Assembly: GCF_000002075.1 (NCBI RefSeq)
Contig: NW_004797297.1
Span: 749,377 to 813,376 of the forward strand
From: Aplysia californica
Taxonomy: Eukaryota > Mollusca > Gastropoda > Aplysiida > Aplysiidae
Length of the DNA stretch: 64,000 bases
Direction of reading: 5' to 3'
Part shown: piece by piece, positions 36,857 through 49,165 of the stretch
Layout of the letters: every line of letters starts with the position of its first letter
How positions within the stretch are numbered: position 1 is the stretch's first letter
Notes under the pieces: model-generated
What the model saw: the letters and a program-made list of their open reading frames with translations, nothing else
Told to the model about the DNA's origin: nothing
Databases searched by the model: none
Program-made: the position numbers and the translations under genes

Positions 36857-37413
36857 GGTTAAATTGATCCAGCAGTCAGTAGTAGGAATAAGTATCAATA
36901 AATTGATTTACATCCCAGAACACTGCTATTCCGACCGGCAACACCCAGCTGACTCGGTACGATATGATGCATCAATGTTTATCTGCCATTTTGAACCAAT
37001 CACGTGAGCATTAATATTAACAAAAAGGTATTTACATGTATTGGCACCAATATAGAAAGTTTTCCCCCTGAAATATTTTAACTTTGCATTTATACGTTTC
37101 CAGAATATTTTTTGAAGACTAAATGATAGTATTTATCGCTTTTTACTGAACTCAAACATTATGAACAAGAGCATAAGCGATAAGAAGAAATGAAAACAAA
37201 AACAAAAGACAGGCTTCAACGGAATACTTCCGGGTTACGATGGCTGCCGTACTGCTACAGACTGGGACCTGAAGCACCGTTTCCATCGACATCAGATTTT
37301 TAACGTTTACATGCAATGATTGCCTCCGAATTCAAAATTTTTAACCTAATCAAAATGCTTTAGATCTATAGGCACACGTCTTTAATAAGGCGAGGGATAC
37401 ATCGGGTTAAACA
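36857..37413. promoter_or_regulatory. divergent promoter of VAC14 and the MARVEL-domain gene
   Basis: The two start codons face away from each other and are separated by 557 bp, so the 5' UTRs and the promoter(s) must lie here. Visible sites are a CCAAT box at 36996-37000 overlapping the palindrome TCACGTGA at 37000-37007 (E-box of the CLEAR/M-box type bound by TFEB/MITF proteins in animals), an ETS-like ACTTCCGG at 37226-37233, and a YY1-like ATGGCTGCC core at 37241-37249. I see no convincing TATA box. That the E-box controls VAC14, an endolysosomal gene, is inference. Confidence 0.6.
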
Positions 37414-40400
37414 ATGGATGGGAGCAGGGAATCTGCCGAGACGGAGCAAGAGAACGACAATACGATAAGCGAAGAGCTGTCTCGTTTCAGCTCTGCCTCA
37501 GAATCACAGAGTTCCTCCTGCACAAGCATTACTAATCCATTTTATGAGGGCCCATCTGAAGCAGACACAACACAAACTAGTTCCACATCTGTCAAAACTG
37601 CACGAAGGACCTCATCGAGTGGAAGACGCAGGGAGTCAGGATGTCAAATGCAGCCATGTTCTGCATCTTGCATGGGTCATCGTCGTCAGGGCTCCCACTC
37701 ACATTGTCAGACTCACCCCATGTATCCGCCACAGGGAGCTCGGATGTCTGCTCCAAACCATGAAGAAAATGTTGAGCAAAGAGTTATTATTGTCTGGGAC
37801 CTCGGGTACCTGGTCACATGTTCTGGCTTCCTACAGTCCCTGCAGTTGGTGAGTTTCTCTGAAACTTCTAAAAAATGTGTTCACTTTCACATCCTTTGTT
37901 TGAGTCTATGACTTTTAGCCTTCCAGTGTAATTATTTAATGTTTGATGTGAATGTTCCAAAATGTATTGTGTTCTGCATTTTGTAGAGCTTGTTGTTGAT
38001 TTGCTCCTGGTTTTATGCTATTATTTTTAGGCCTCGGCAATTAAAATTTAAAGTCACCTGGCGAGACTTCAAAGGAACTGTGCCACCTTGGCCTGTTTTC
38101 AAAGTATCTGGCGTCACCAGACGTCTGCTCCATGACCAGAAAAGATTAGAAGGCACTCGTGAACCTTTTGGTGAGGACTCAGGCTTAAAAGTCTATGTGA
38201 AAGGTTTATAGGTGGCCCGAAGACTGATGAGTATCGGGGAAGAAAAAAAAACCAAAACTGTACTGTGGAAACCATTATATAACAGGCCCAGTAATGACAG
38301 GGATCTGGTAATAACAGGGTTTTTTAAAACTCCCTTTTTTTCCGACTCTTTTTCTCTATTAAAAGTTATCGGCAATAACAGGGCCTCATCGGAGCCCAAT
38401 CGGTTATAGCAGGGACAAATACTCGTTAACAATGTGTGAAAACTAAGAGATAGATAGAGAGAAAGAGACGCAACAGATCAAATGAGGGAGCGCTGCGGTG
38501 TGCTGCAGACTTTGATCTAGCCCTAATACGGGGTGCCCACTATCATTCACTATGGATCGGATGGGCGGATCGGGCGTCGCTTAAAAAACGAGCGTGTTTG
38601 TTTTCAGTTTCATAAACAAACGCGTTTGTTTTCAGCTTCAGGAGACCGAGTCAGGCGATGGGCCAGATCCAGCTGTAATGAGCTCCCCGTATTAATCTTG
38701 CTACTCGCACGTGAAATGTGTCATGCACAGGACTGTGACAGGACTGCCTAATGGCCACGAGAGAGGACTGCGGTGTGGGTACTTGTGGAAGGAAAACTAC
38801 CCATGAATAAATACAGCTGGATTAGTTCACAAATGCTTACTTTCCTTGCATTTCTGATTTAACAGGGATCTGATATAACAGGACTTTTTCTTTGATCCCA
38901 CCATCGGTCTCTACTGTACGTCAACAGGGTCCTTGACACTTTATAGCTTAGCCTCTGATCCGGCAGACATTTTCAAATTGAATTTACCTAGGACTAAAGT
39001 TCAGCCGGAGCTGCTCATGTAACTGGTTGCAATTGGTTTTTCCCCTAAGCTTGGTTATTGCACAAGATAGAAAGATGAATCAAGACTGGCCACATATTTG
39101 TCTCTATTTGAGACTCTTCCTGTCTATCACTAGCCAAAATGGCAACTGGTGTTATACTGCCAGTCCCGCTGTACTGCCAACTTCATACATGTCCCCAGGT
39201 AGACGGTATAAACAGGGTTTTAAAGGCACAAAGTTTCACATGACTGTTTCTAGGATCAGTACAAACTGAATACAAATTAGCAATTCTAAGTTATTGACAG
39301 CATTCAAAAGTTATAATCGTGTTACTGAAGAATGTTTGGAAAAACTTACTGAAATGTAAATTTTAAGTTAAAGAGTAGTGCTCTATTCTTTCAACCATTT
39401 TTGTTCATACGTCAATGATTTTCTCCCCAGATAATGACCATTGCGACATTGGTGTGTCTTGTGAGCTCAGGTGCAAAGGAAGGAGGACTTCTGAACCTTC
39501 CACTCAGCTGGCATTTTCGCATCATGATATTTGTCCTGGTGCTCACTCTGCTAGTCATCGCTACCCTCTTCTTTGGCAACATCACCTCTCTTATTACAAT
39601 CTTCGGGTTTGAATGGACCTTCTTTGTAAGAACTTGAATCATCTGACTGGTATCATAGTGATCTTGAGGCTTGTAGTTTATTGAATAGCTTTATATTTAC
39701 ATTGTGATTTCGATTTATTCTCATTATACGTATAACAATATGTGAGCGTGCCTGGTGAAAGGTACCAAAAGACGCTTAAAAATTATTTGAACCGAGATAT
39801 CAGGCTTCAAAGGTCAGAAATAGAAATCTTGACAAAAACTAAGTTCCTGCAAAAATGGATTCTTTAGCCATTAATATATCAATGTTTACAAGGAATTGAG
39901 TTTCTTTTACTTTAAAATACATTTTTATAGATGTTAAACTCGAGGTATATTGCATAATCGCAAAAAGTGTGTGAGAAAATTGGATTTCCGAGTAAACTCC
40001 GCAGACTCTTGTCCATTCATAAATTCGACCCATTCTCAATGCATTCCAAAATTTAGGTCATTCTCTCCCCTCTCTAATGGCGGGTAGTGTTCATGAATAT
40101 CTAGAACATGTAAACAAATCAAAGCTTTGTGCATTCACACCCTTGTGTTTCTTTGGAGAGCAAACTTGTATCGTCTATGTTTGCCCTGCACAAACGTAGA
40201 TATATTTCTAGAAAATTATTGTTCAAGGTGGTGGTGGTTTTAAAGATGTAATGTAAATACTTTGAAGCTGTTCGTTTATCTTAGCTGCTTTTTAAAGTTG
40301 GTTTGTGAGTAGTGAATGTGTTGTCAGGTCATCTCAAAGCATAGATCTGTCTATTTGAAGCAGAAACAAAGGGGAAACTTTAAAGCTGTTTTTCTCAAAA

Positions 40401-41686
40401 CTTTGTTTCTGTACCCTGCCTTACAAAATCACCCATATATCTAAAAAACTGCTGAAGATATCTATGATCACTGTACTTGAAAATTCAAAAGAACATGATT
40501 CTTTAAAATGCGCCATTTGGTACCTTTCACCGGGCACTCACATATAATAAAAAAATTGTCAAGCATCTTTTTGAGTTTGAGCCCAGTAATGACCTGTTCT
40601 TGTCTTCTCAGGCGAGCTCATTTTGTAAAGATCTTTACCTTCAAATGAGTGAATCTGCCACATCAAGATTATCTGTCAGAAAGTGTAACAAAAACTCTTT
40701 TAATGTTAATACTTATTCTTTTGGAATAAGGTTATTGCAATTTTCTTCTTGCTGGCTGCAAATATAAAAATAATGTAACCAGGTTTATTTTTTTAAGAAA
40801 AAGAATAGGTGGTCTTATCACAATGGTGACGATATATTTAGAGATTTTAAGTAGATACGTGTCGTTAACAACTCAGTATTGCATGTCATCAAAATAGATT
40901 TATTATGATACTGAATATATATATAATATTGAAATGGAAGTTGAGAAGTCCTTTTAACACTTTGCGGTCACTTGGCACAATAATGCGGCGGTGAAAATTA
41001 TCCGTTCCGGTCACTGCGCCAGGCCCGAGAAGTCCGTTGCAGTGGCTCTCTTGGCTGGGTGACCAGATGGGCTATATTCTACTGCTAGCTGTGTGACTGC
41101 AAAGTGTTAAGTGGGTTTTTTTAAATTTTTTAAAACTCTATATTATATTAAAATACCTCAGGAAAAAGCCTTAGGAGGTTCACTATCTATGTTTGCCACT
41201 CAGTTGTTTGTGTTTATCTGTAGTGAAGTATTACTGATGTTAAGGTGAATAAACTGAACTTGAATGTTTTCTGTTTCAGGACATGATTGTTTACTCTCTG
41301 TTTGCCTTTTTCTACCTCGTGGGCTCATCCCTCGTCGCCAGTGCTTTCGATTTCTACGAGAAGATGAAGACAGATGTGTCAAAAGACACAATAAGTCAAC
41401 TAGTCACTTCAGTGGTAAGTTAAAGAAAAGATGTTGAATTGTAGGTTGCAAAAATTTTGTACTTTTGATCTGTATTAAAAAGTATGTAGGTATGATGTCC
41501 AGAAAAAAAAAAGAATGGACCTAAAAGGTGCTGAACTAAAAAACCAAAATTTGATAAAAATTGCGAGGCAGGGAGAAAACTGCTATTTTCTTCGATTTCA
41601 TTATTTTGACGAGAGCCTGATTCCACCACACTGCCTCACATATATATACATGTGTAATACTTTACTCTGTGTGTGTGTGTGCATTT

Positions 41687-41726
<40 letters not shown>

Positions 41727-42025
41727 CATTTGCTCGTGCATGTGCGTGCGTGAGTGTGTGCGGTTATTACATTTTTTCGTTCTGCTTTCTTGTTTCTTGC
41801 CTTTGAAAGAACCAAATTTGGTGTAGTGAGTTTTGAGTCTTGCAAAAAATTTTTTAATTGCTTTTTATTTCATGTGTACATGTTTTATATCTTTTCCAGA
41901 TTCTTGGGTACTTGTGCATGTTACTTCATGGGCTCTCAGCTTTTCTCAGCTACCGCAAATGGAAGATTCAGTACCGACTGTACCAACGCCGCAAACTCAT
42001 CGAAGAAGATGAAATTGATTTGTAG
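37414..42025 (+). CDS. MARVEL-domain four-span membrane protein, CMTM-like (4 exons, complete)
   Basis: Exons 37414-37848, 39431-39625, 41280-41414 and 41900-42025 (TAG) have lengths 435, 195, 135 and 126, all phase 0, with donors GTGAGT, GTAAGA and GTAAGT, giving 296 aa. The first 125 residues are a Ser/Thr-rich, Cys/His-containing cytosolic tail with no recognised domain. Span 1 follows the MARVEL-type entry DLGYLVTCSGFLQSLQL and crosses the exon 1/2 junction; span 2 is around FRIMIFVLVLTLLVIATLFF; span 3 is around IVYSLFAFFYLVGSSLVASA; span 4 is around ILGYLCMLLHGLSAFLSY. The C-terminus is basic then acidic (RRKLIEEDEIDL). Four-span MARVEL proteins of the CMTM/MAL/plasmolipin group act in membrane trafficking and protein stability at the surface. 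The exact subfamily is uncertain; CMTM4/6/8-like fits the DLxYLxTxSGxL entry best. It is head to head with VAC14. Confidence 0.88.
38263..38916. mobile_element. 654-bp pogo/Tigger-like MITE in the MARVEL gene
   Basis: TA flanks at 38261-38262 and 38917-38918. The left end CTGTGGAAACCATTATATAA pairs with the right end, which reads CAGTAGAGACCGATGG on the other strand, and both sides have subterminal AACAGGG(A/C) motifs. TA duplication and a CAGTRGARACC start fit the pogo/Tigger branch of Tc1/mariner. No transposase. Lies in intron 1. Confidence 0.65.
39742..40541. mobile_element. 800-bp TIR element in intron 2 of the MARVEL gene
   Basis: The left end reads GTGAGCGTGCCTGGTGAAAG then GTACCAAA; the right end complement reads GTGAGTGCCCGGTGAAAGG then TACCAAA, making about 35-bp inverted repeats. 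Flanking ATAT on both sides may be the duplication but is itself palindromic. No coding frame. Superfamily not assigned. Confidence 0.75.
40958..41106. mobile_element. 149-bp piggyBac-like MITE
   Basis: TTAA at 40954-40957 and 41107-41110 flanks inverted ends CACTTTGCGGTCAC and CACTTTGCAGTCAC. A TTAA duplication with a CxCTTTGC start is usual for piggyBac-derived MITEs. Lies in intron 2 of the MARVEL gene, 173 bp before exon 3. Confidence 0.8.
41663..41765. repeat. (GT)n microsatellite in intron 3 of the MARVEL gene
   Basis: GT repeats with TATG and GC interruptions, including a pure run at about 41695-41723. Confidence 0.9.
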
Positions 42026-42899
42026 AAGTCTTATTTGCAGTGTGATTTCAAAATGTTATTTGATGACTCACTGGATGTTTTTTTAACATGATGCTTAAAG
42101 GGTTAACAACTCTTTATCCTGTGGTTTGTCTCCAACTTGTTTTTTAAGAAAGATGATCAGAGTGATGTGACGTCTCTCTCTACGTTCCAAATGATACTGC
42201 AGAGAATCAAAGTTGCATTTATATACACATATACACACATATCTGTGGCTTTATTGTTTTAAAAATGCTGATCTATCATGTAAGAAAGAGTCCTTGTTGT
42301 ATAAGACGTCTTCCGATTGCAGTGAGATTGTAAACTTTTGTCCTTTTGGCCTGAAGATTGCTTGCTGTGGTAAGAGGAGAAAAGAAATTTGATGTCTTCT
42401 GATCCTAAAGAAATAATTAATGTGGGTGAATGTTACCTTCTCAGAACGTGTGACTAGTGACACTCTCGTTGATACGTTCTAGAAGAGCACTGCAGTCAGT
42501 TATCCTTTACTGTGGCTTTCGCAACATACGTCGCTCCCCTCGACTACTATTACTATTGTATGGTGGTTACGACATGTACATCTCTATATTTGTCATTTTT
42601 AAGGAAATAGGATGAAAATTGTCTATACACTTCATGTGCCCAATTTTATACCGTTACCATTAGTAGAATAAGTTCTGCCGTCAAATTCAGATGCAGATGG
42701 TTTATTGACTTTAATGGTGATACTTTAAGATTTAGAAGGGGAAAAAGAATTGTGATGTTCAGTTCATAAGTGTAACTCAGTTACAGTATTAGACTCACTT
42801 GTGCATGGTGCCTTTAGTACCTGTCACAACTTCTGATAAAGTCACTGCTTGTTTTGTATTTGCAGGTCTAAGATCCTCTTCTGTCATTCTCAAAACTGA

Positions 42900-43387
42900 A
42901 TTAAAATTTTTGTTTTTTTATTGTAAGTTATCTGAATCTAGATGTCTATTGTTGAGAAATCTTGATCTGCTAGTCAAGATACCATCTAGATATATACTTC
43001 ATATCGATATGCTGTATAACATGGATAGCTCGAATTCGCCGGGACTGGCCACGATAGTTCAAGGGATACGTAGTATGAGAGATAAAGAAAACCCCCCACC
43101 AAAACAGGACAGCAGGCACAGTTCGACAGATGCCTGATTTCGAGTCTTCACTGTTAGACCTATCCGTGTTATACTGTTTAATATTGATCTGGAATCGAAA
43201 TCTACTTCTGTATCACGACACGGTAGAATCAGGCGCTCTTCAATATTTTGGCAGACGGAGTTATTGGCATCGTCCTAAAGCTTGTTCATTTGTCTTGCTT
43301 TTTGTTGAAAGAAGTAGGCTATCCGTTTATCTTGAAAAAAAGTTGAGATATTTGCGATTGAGGAAGGTGGGGGTCGCCTGGATATAT

Positions 43388-43438
<51 letters not shown>

Positions 43439-43698
43439 TCTGTATTCTTCTGTGATTCTTGAACACTCTTTTCACTTCTTCCAAGTGAACTTTTGAGCCT
43501 GTCAGAGCTTTAATTCAACTCTTTGTTGATGAATGTCACTGCTGACATTTGTTGTTCCCAGTAATTTTTGTATTGACACCTATGCTGAAGCTACTACTTA
43601 ACTTTAAGATCATGGAAAATTACTTGCGAAAAAAGATACCTTCTGCGAGTAGAAACAATATAGATTTCATTAGTATGTTTTTAAGACATATAAATAAA
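42900..43698 (+). terminator. candidate poly(A) signals of the MARVEL-domain gene
   Basis: Downstream of the stop codon at 42025 the first near-canonical hexamer is ATTAAA at 42900-42905 and the first AATAAA is at 43693-43698. A 3' UTR of 0.9-1.7 kb would result. The flanking sequence is AT-rich throughout, so these are weak candidates. Confidence 0.25.
43190..43365 (+). repeat. dispersed ~200-bp repeat, copy 2
   Basis: CACGACACGGTAGAATCAGG, CGCTCTTCAATATTTTGG and a TTTATCTTGAA..ATATTTGCGATT end match the minus strand of 30480-30625 in order. Lies just left of a (TA)n(GT)n tract at 43386-43432. Confidence 0.55.
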
Positions 43699-44529
43699 AA
43701 TATTATAAACATCACCCCCAGAAACATAATGATCCTGTTTTACTGCCTCAGGGGTCCACGGAGTGCTCTGTTTTTCCACCACTGTAAGGTTGAACATTTT
43801 GTCAAAAGTAATTAATGAAGAAGAACAAAATTAGGGTCTCTGTTTTCTAAGGTGTGTAGTGGCCTGGGAAATCCAGACTCATTGTCATCTTAAGACTTTA
43901 AAAAAATGTTAGATCTCTGTGAATAACTTGTCATTTCACAGCTAAAGATATTTTTTAAGTTTTTAAAACTCATTTAGGACCTAATGTTTTTCTTCGACTA
44001 TTGAAACATTTTGGACGTAGTTAATTTGTAACCCTGTGAATCAGTTTGAAGATATAGAAATAAAATGGAGCAAAATTTAATGATCCACAAACAATATTTC
44101 TTTTAAAAATCTTTCCTCTCACATTTTAAATGTTCACTGATGATACAAAAGCAGTAGAATAGAAATAACAATACAAACAACCCTGTTAAAATTGCTGATC
44201 CTATCAGCTATAGGCCTACATTCAAATGTGTTCCCCCGGAAGTTATTGATATATTATATATTATATTTCTCTGAATATTTGGCAGATTTGTCTTGTTTCT
44301 TTGTTTAGGAATTGTGCAATGTGTAAATTGGGGAAAAATAAGTTTAAAGGGAGGCAGTTTATTTTCGTGGACATTTTGGGGAAAAATGACATATGTTGCT
44401 ACTGACTATTCTAAATTGGAAAGTGAAAAAGAATGAGCTTTGAAACCGTAAAGAACATATTTGTAGAAAGTACAGGAATCCACTGCAAAACGGATAATTT
44501 CTGTTTTTATCTTTTTTCTATTTTAAGTG

Positions 44530-44735
44530 TTTTCATGCCCCCATCGACACAATTTAGATCACTTAAGAGGCAGGCAGGCTTCTAAACACGCATGTCAGGC
44601 CCAATACTGGCTGAGAAGGATACAACATCTCAGAAGAAAGTCCAAGATACTGAATAAAAATTCTCCCCACCCAGGAATCAAACTCAGGTCTCCTACGTGC
44701 GACAGAAAAGCGTCTAGTTGCTACACCACAGATGC
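44530..44735 (-). mobile_element. tRNA-derived SINE (third family)
   Basis: The minus strand at about 44735-44665 reads GGTGTAGCAACTAGACGC (A-box region) and GAGTTTGATTCCT (B box) at tRNA spacing, followed by GGGTGGGGAGAATTTTTATT and a body ending near 44530. Moderately diverged. Confidence 0.6.
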
Positions 44736-44799
44736 CAGTCAGTATTATTTGATGCAGAGAGGTATTTCATGGGTCATATGTGTAATTTCTGCTGAAGTT

Positions 44800-44950
44800 T
44801 TATGCCTCTGTTGACACTGTTTAGAGAATTTAGGAGGCAGGCTGCTTTGACCTGCCTCTTGAGGCGACCCCAGGACTGAGAGAGATACAAAGTCCTAGAA
44901 GGAAGTAGGAGATTCTTGATAAAAATTCTCCCCACATGGGACTTGATGAA
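44800..44950 (-). mobile_element. head-less second copy of the third SINE family
   Basis: GCCTCTGTTGACACTGTTTA, TTAGGAGGCAGGCTG and GATAAAAATTCTCCCCAC repeat, in the same order, blocks of 44530-44735. The tRNA head is lost after the GAATTTTTATC block. The two copies are tandem, about 270 bp apart. Confidence 0.55.
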
Positions 44951-47900
44951 GTCATACTTCAGAATGTGGCTTCCAAAATAATTTTAGTTGATTTAGGCAT
45001 TATTTTTCCTATTTTCAGATTTAAAAAACGAATGAAAGAAACGGAATGATGCAGAGTTGAATTCAGGAGAACATCAGTATTTCATGACTTCTTTGGTGCT
45101 GTTTCCTTTTAACAGTTGTGCTTCTTTCCCAGGCACAAATATTTTCACGTTTAGTTATTAAGGAGTGGGATGCTCAATGGAATTATGAGCGTTTTTTTGG
45201 CCGTACAACATGTAATACAAATGCTAATATCCTTGTGAAAAATTACTTTTATTCCTCTCTGTAATGTCACTTGATTTTTAACTTGGCTGTAAATGATGTT
45301 TCATGAGTTGAGACAGTTGTTTATGATCAGAGAGTAAGTGGTATGATTGTCTGGCAAATATTGTGTAACAACAACAGCATCAACGTTATAGTCTTTGTCT
45401 ATTCTTGTCACATTGCCTGTCCTATTGGCTTTACATATGATGTTTGTTGACATAATGGCATATCAATGTTGTCTGAAAATGTGAGGCATTTTTCTCGGAT
45501 AAAAAACATCTTAGTGTTTGGTTAGTCAAAGATTATATGGCTAAGAAAGATTTTAGATCTATTAGTTTTGTATGTATATTATAAATATATGTATGTCGCC
45601 CATCCTGTAAACAATTTTCTGTTTTGTTTTGCCTTGGTTGTTTTTGTTTGGGATGTTTTTAATCGCAGCTTCCTTGGTATTATGATATATCGTGGTATTG
45701 AGTTGCAATGTTGAAAAAAAACAAACCTTTGATTTTGTTTATTTTCTGTTGCTGAAGAGCCATCCTTTGCTGTAAATGTAATGGAAATTTTCCTTTAGAA
45801 ATGGGACTGCAATATCCTGATGGTTCTCAATCATCTTTTCTCCTTGTGAGTGAGCAGTTGGATAATGGCTTTTGTAGGTCCTATTTCATCACCATCCTGC
45901 TGTTTTGTCAAGCCTTCTTGATTTTTTAAATTAACACTTAATGACCATTATCAAAACAGTTGAAATTGCCTTAAGGGTAACTTGTGTAGGACGGAAACTT
46001 GTCATAACAAAATCTCCTCGCTCCCCCCTTAATATATTAGGCCTACCTTTAAATATGGAGACTCGTCTCATGCAGAAACGGAAAGAGAAATTCCTTCATT
46101 TTGGAGGGTTTTTGCTGGTCTAAGATGGAAAATGCTTTGCCTTCTCAGCCCTGATTTGAAACAAAACTATCACCTTGAACCTGTGGGCCATACCGCCAGG
46201 CAAAGAATGGGAGTAGGGGTGCAATGTAGGGATAGATGTTGCCACTTCTATGTGAGACCGTAGTGGTGCAGATGGTCAGTGTGGTGTGGGTGTGAAATCT
46301 CACCAGTGCCTGTGAAAGTGCTTGAGTGATACTCCAGCCTGAAAGCTTTCATGTGTAGCCACAGGCCAGATGTAGGAAATTTGTTTGACCTATGCCTGCT
46401 TCTCTGGTCGTACGACCAGCAGAGAAAAGAGCACCTTGAATCGTTGCTACATGCACGGAAAGGGTGGCATTGGTTGTTTCTATATAATATTACAGTGATG
46501 GGTGGTGCTCAGGGTGGAAGCAAAGATGTTCAAAAGGTTCTGTTTTTAATCATACGTCAAACAGTGGTCCTATGAAATGTAAGCTCTAGTGGCAATGGTT
46601 AATAAGGACTGGCACATGCCAGTATCGGAGAGGGTAGCATGTGAGAGATGAGAAATTTTTACCGCTGCTTGCCGACTGGACAAGTGACTCTTGATCCCAC
46701 GTACTTAGCCTCTGAAACCCCCCTCCATCTCCCTGTAAATTTCCTTGTCTAAGACAGAAAATGCTATGCCGGATTTTTTTTTTTCAGGCTCCCTTGTGAT
46801 TTCGTTGTACACAGGTTCAACTGTACTTTTCTTTGAATCAAATGACCAATTGAACAATTTTTAATATGTGTTCCCTCTAACTTTTTAGAATACCTGGCAT
46901 TCTGGCTTTGCTTTGTGGTTAGCATTAAAAGCGAAAGGTACACCATTCCCTGTTCAATATTTTACACAGTGAATATCAGCATTCTCTGTGATATGAATGA
47001 TATGGCTTGTGAACCTTACATCATTTTGTGTCTTGTAATTAGCATAATTCTTTTCTCTCAAGGATGTTTACAGCCCCCTTTTGATTTCTGGTCCTTATCA
47101 CTGTTTTGATTCTTTTTCCATTTGCTAATATGATTAAAAATGTAGGCAGTATAGGTTAAAATGGATGTCATTTCCCTTCAGATGGCTCTGCTATGGTAAA
47201 ACACATGTATTTGCATCATTTGAAAAAAAAATATTGCATCCTCCCATTCAGGACAACATGCAGATACCCAAATATGTGTGTGTGTTTAAATGCTAAAAAT
47301 ACTCAAATCCATTTTTATAATGTGTATTTGTAGAAAAGATTGCGAGGAACAGAACAAACGGTCTTCATTTTGAAATGGCTTCTTTTCGTACTATTTCAAT
47401 TTTAAAGAGAAGTGTATTCTGTGATATGCATATCTTCTAGCAGTTTCTAAGCCTTTTCTTACGGTCTACTACGCGCACTTTTCGGGATGAGGCTCGTGTA
47501 GTATTTCAATTAATAGCTCAAAGCAAATATTAAAACTTCATTTAAGGCTATAATTCAAAGTGACATTTTTTTTTTTTTGGAGTCAATTAGTACAAATGCA
47601 TTGCAATATTTTTGTTTGATTCAGATTTGATGTCAGATTCCTTATGAAAGTACCATATTCCCCTTGCGTCTGCTGTCTATTCCTTTATCAGCCAGATGGC
47701 ACGGGGTCAAAGTGGTTGGGGGCCACAGTCACTTGTTGTCACTGCTAACGATTACTCCCAGGTTGAAATTGCTTCTTGTCTTCCAATACCGTAGCATTTT
47801 TCCTCTTTATTGTTGTCGAAGTATATTGAATAAGGGTCAGTCTTTTATTCTGAGGGGTTGTATAGTGTAGGATGCACAGTGCCGTATCTGCACAAAATAG

Positions 47901-48517
47901 CTTTTTTATGTTGTTTTTTTAACTTAATCATTTTTTGTTATGGAGATTTTCACCTTGTGCTTTTTCCCCAGTTGCATTTTCACAAATATAGAATTAGTCA
48001 CTGAAAGTAAATTTGGAGCCCAAGACCTTGTTTATGTGAATACTTCTGTGAAATAACGCAACACAAAATGCATTTTGATTTGAATAACATTTCCTGCATC
48101 ATCTCATTTGCAGTTGTAAAATGCAGACCTGCCACTCATCCCGATTTAGTCGGGATATCCCGATTTTTTGGCCCAAATCTGAAGCATCCCGATTTTCCCG
48201 ATTTCCATCGCGTGTATCCCGATTTTTTGTCCCAGTCTCCTGTTGTGCCGGATTTTTCTAAAAACTTACTCTGCGTTCTCCTTTATCGCGGGAAGCACCC
48301 GTTGAACTTTTTGTCTGTAGGAACTCGGAGCATTATTTCCCGAAATATCGATACCACATTTAGTAGTTGACTCGCCCCAAGTTGTGTGTGATCTTTGCCC
48401 GCACTCAGAATTCTCCGGTGATAGCCTGGTAACTTTTTCAATTTGGGACATACAAATAATCGATAATATTCATAGTTCCACTGCTACTTTCAAAACAAGC
48501 CTTGTCCGAGGTCTGGT

Positions 48518-48756
48518 AACTGCGCGTTCACACCAAACACCCGGACGAGCGACTGTCTTTCTAACCCTTACACAACTACATGTAACCGCGCTGACAAGAC
48601 TAACATACGGCCGTTGTCGTTGCTTTAGTCTGAACGCATTATGAGGGATAAGAGATTTGTCGGTACAATTGGTCGGTCGGCCGTCGTCGTTATCCTAGAG
48701 TATTAGAAGTAGAACGACTGTCGCTCATCTGAGAGTTTTGTGTGAACGCGCAATTA
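48518..48756. mobile_element. ~239-bp inverted-repeat MITE inside the outer element
   Basis: Left TGCGCGTTCACACC, GACGAGCGACTGTC and following bases are inverted on the right as TGCGCGTTCACACAAA and GATGAGCGACAGTC, giving arms of about 45 bp. A TA on each side may be the duplication but is not certain. Non-coding. Confidence 0.6.
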
Positions 48757-48959
48757 GTCGGACATGTTAATAAAATTGTTTCAATCACGCGTTTGCATCA
48801 CGTGACATGACATCGCCGTGTGAGTTCTGCGTGTCGGGGACCGTCCGTTGGCGGGGTCAACTTAAGTTCATGTATTTCGGGACTTATTGGTTGGGGTGGG
48901 GGGTATAGACACTTGGACTAGGAGTGCTTGACGTGATGCTTCAGGATTTACAAAAAATA

Positions 48960-49018
48960 ATAACGCACACAGACACACACAAACGCGCGCGCGCACGCAA
49001 ACAAACAAAGACACACAG
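48960..49018. repeat. (CA)n/(CG)n microsatellite
   Basis: Mixed ACAC, GCGC and CAAACAAA repeats within the outer transposon, left of the insert. Confidence 0.85.
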
Positions 49019-49165
49019 AGGGCATATAGACCAAGTAATTTATGGACACCCCTGGAAAAATTTTAAGTAAACTTTGGCAGTCGTCTTGGTGATTTGCTGC
49101 TGATCCCGATTTTTTTCACCAAATCCCGATTTTTTCCCCCTGTGATCCTGATTTTGAGGTTTCAT

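Larger units (their letters stand above)
42026..48123. other. gene-free interval downstream of the MARVEL gene
   Basis: Apart from the repeats listed separately (43190-43365, 44530-44950), no exon or RNA gene was recognised. A 24-bp imperfect direct repeat GTCTAAGA(T/C)(G/A)GAAAATGCT occurs at 46119 and 46747. Part of the left end is expected to be 3' UTR. Confidence 0.4.

Noticed and set aside
37990-38211. 73-residue frame as an additional MARVEL-gene exon
   Set aside because: Exon 1 joins the exon at 39431 in phase within the first membrane span, so an insert here would break the span; no homology seen.
48068-48370. 100-residue plus-strand frame
   Set aside because: Lies across the left end of the outer transposon and reads its ATCCCGATTTT motifs; no homology.
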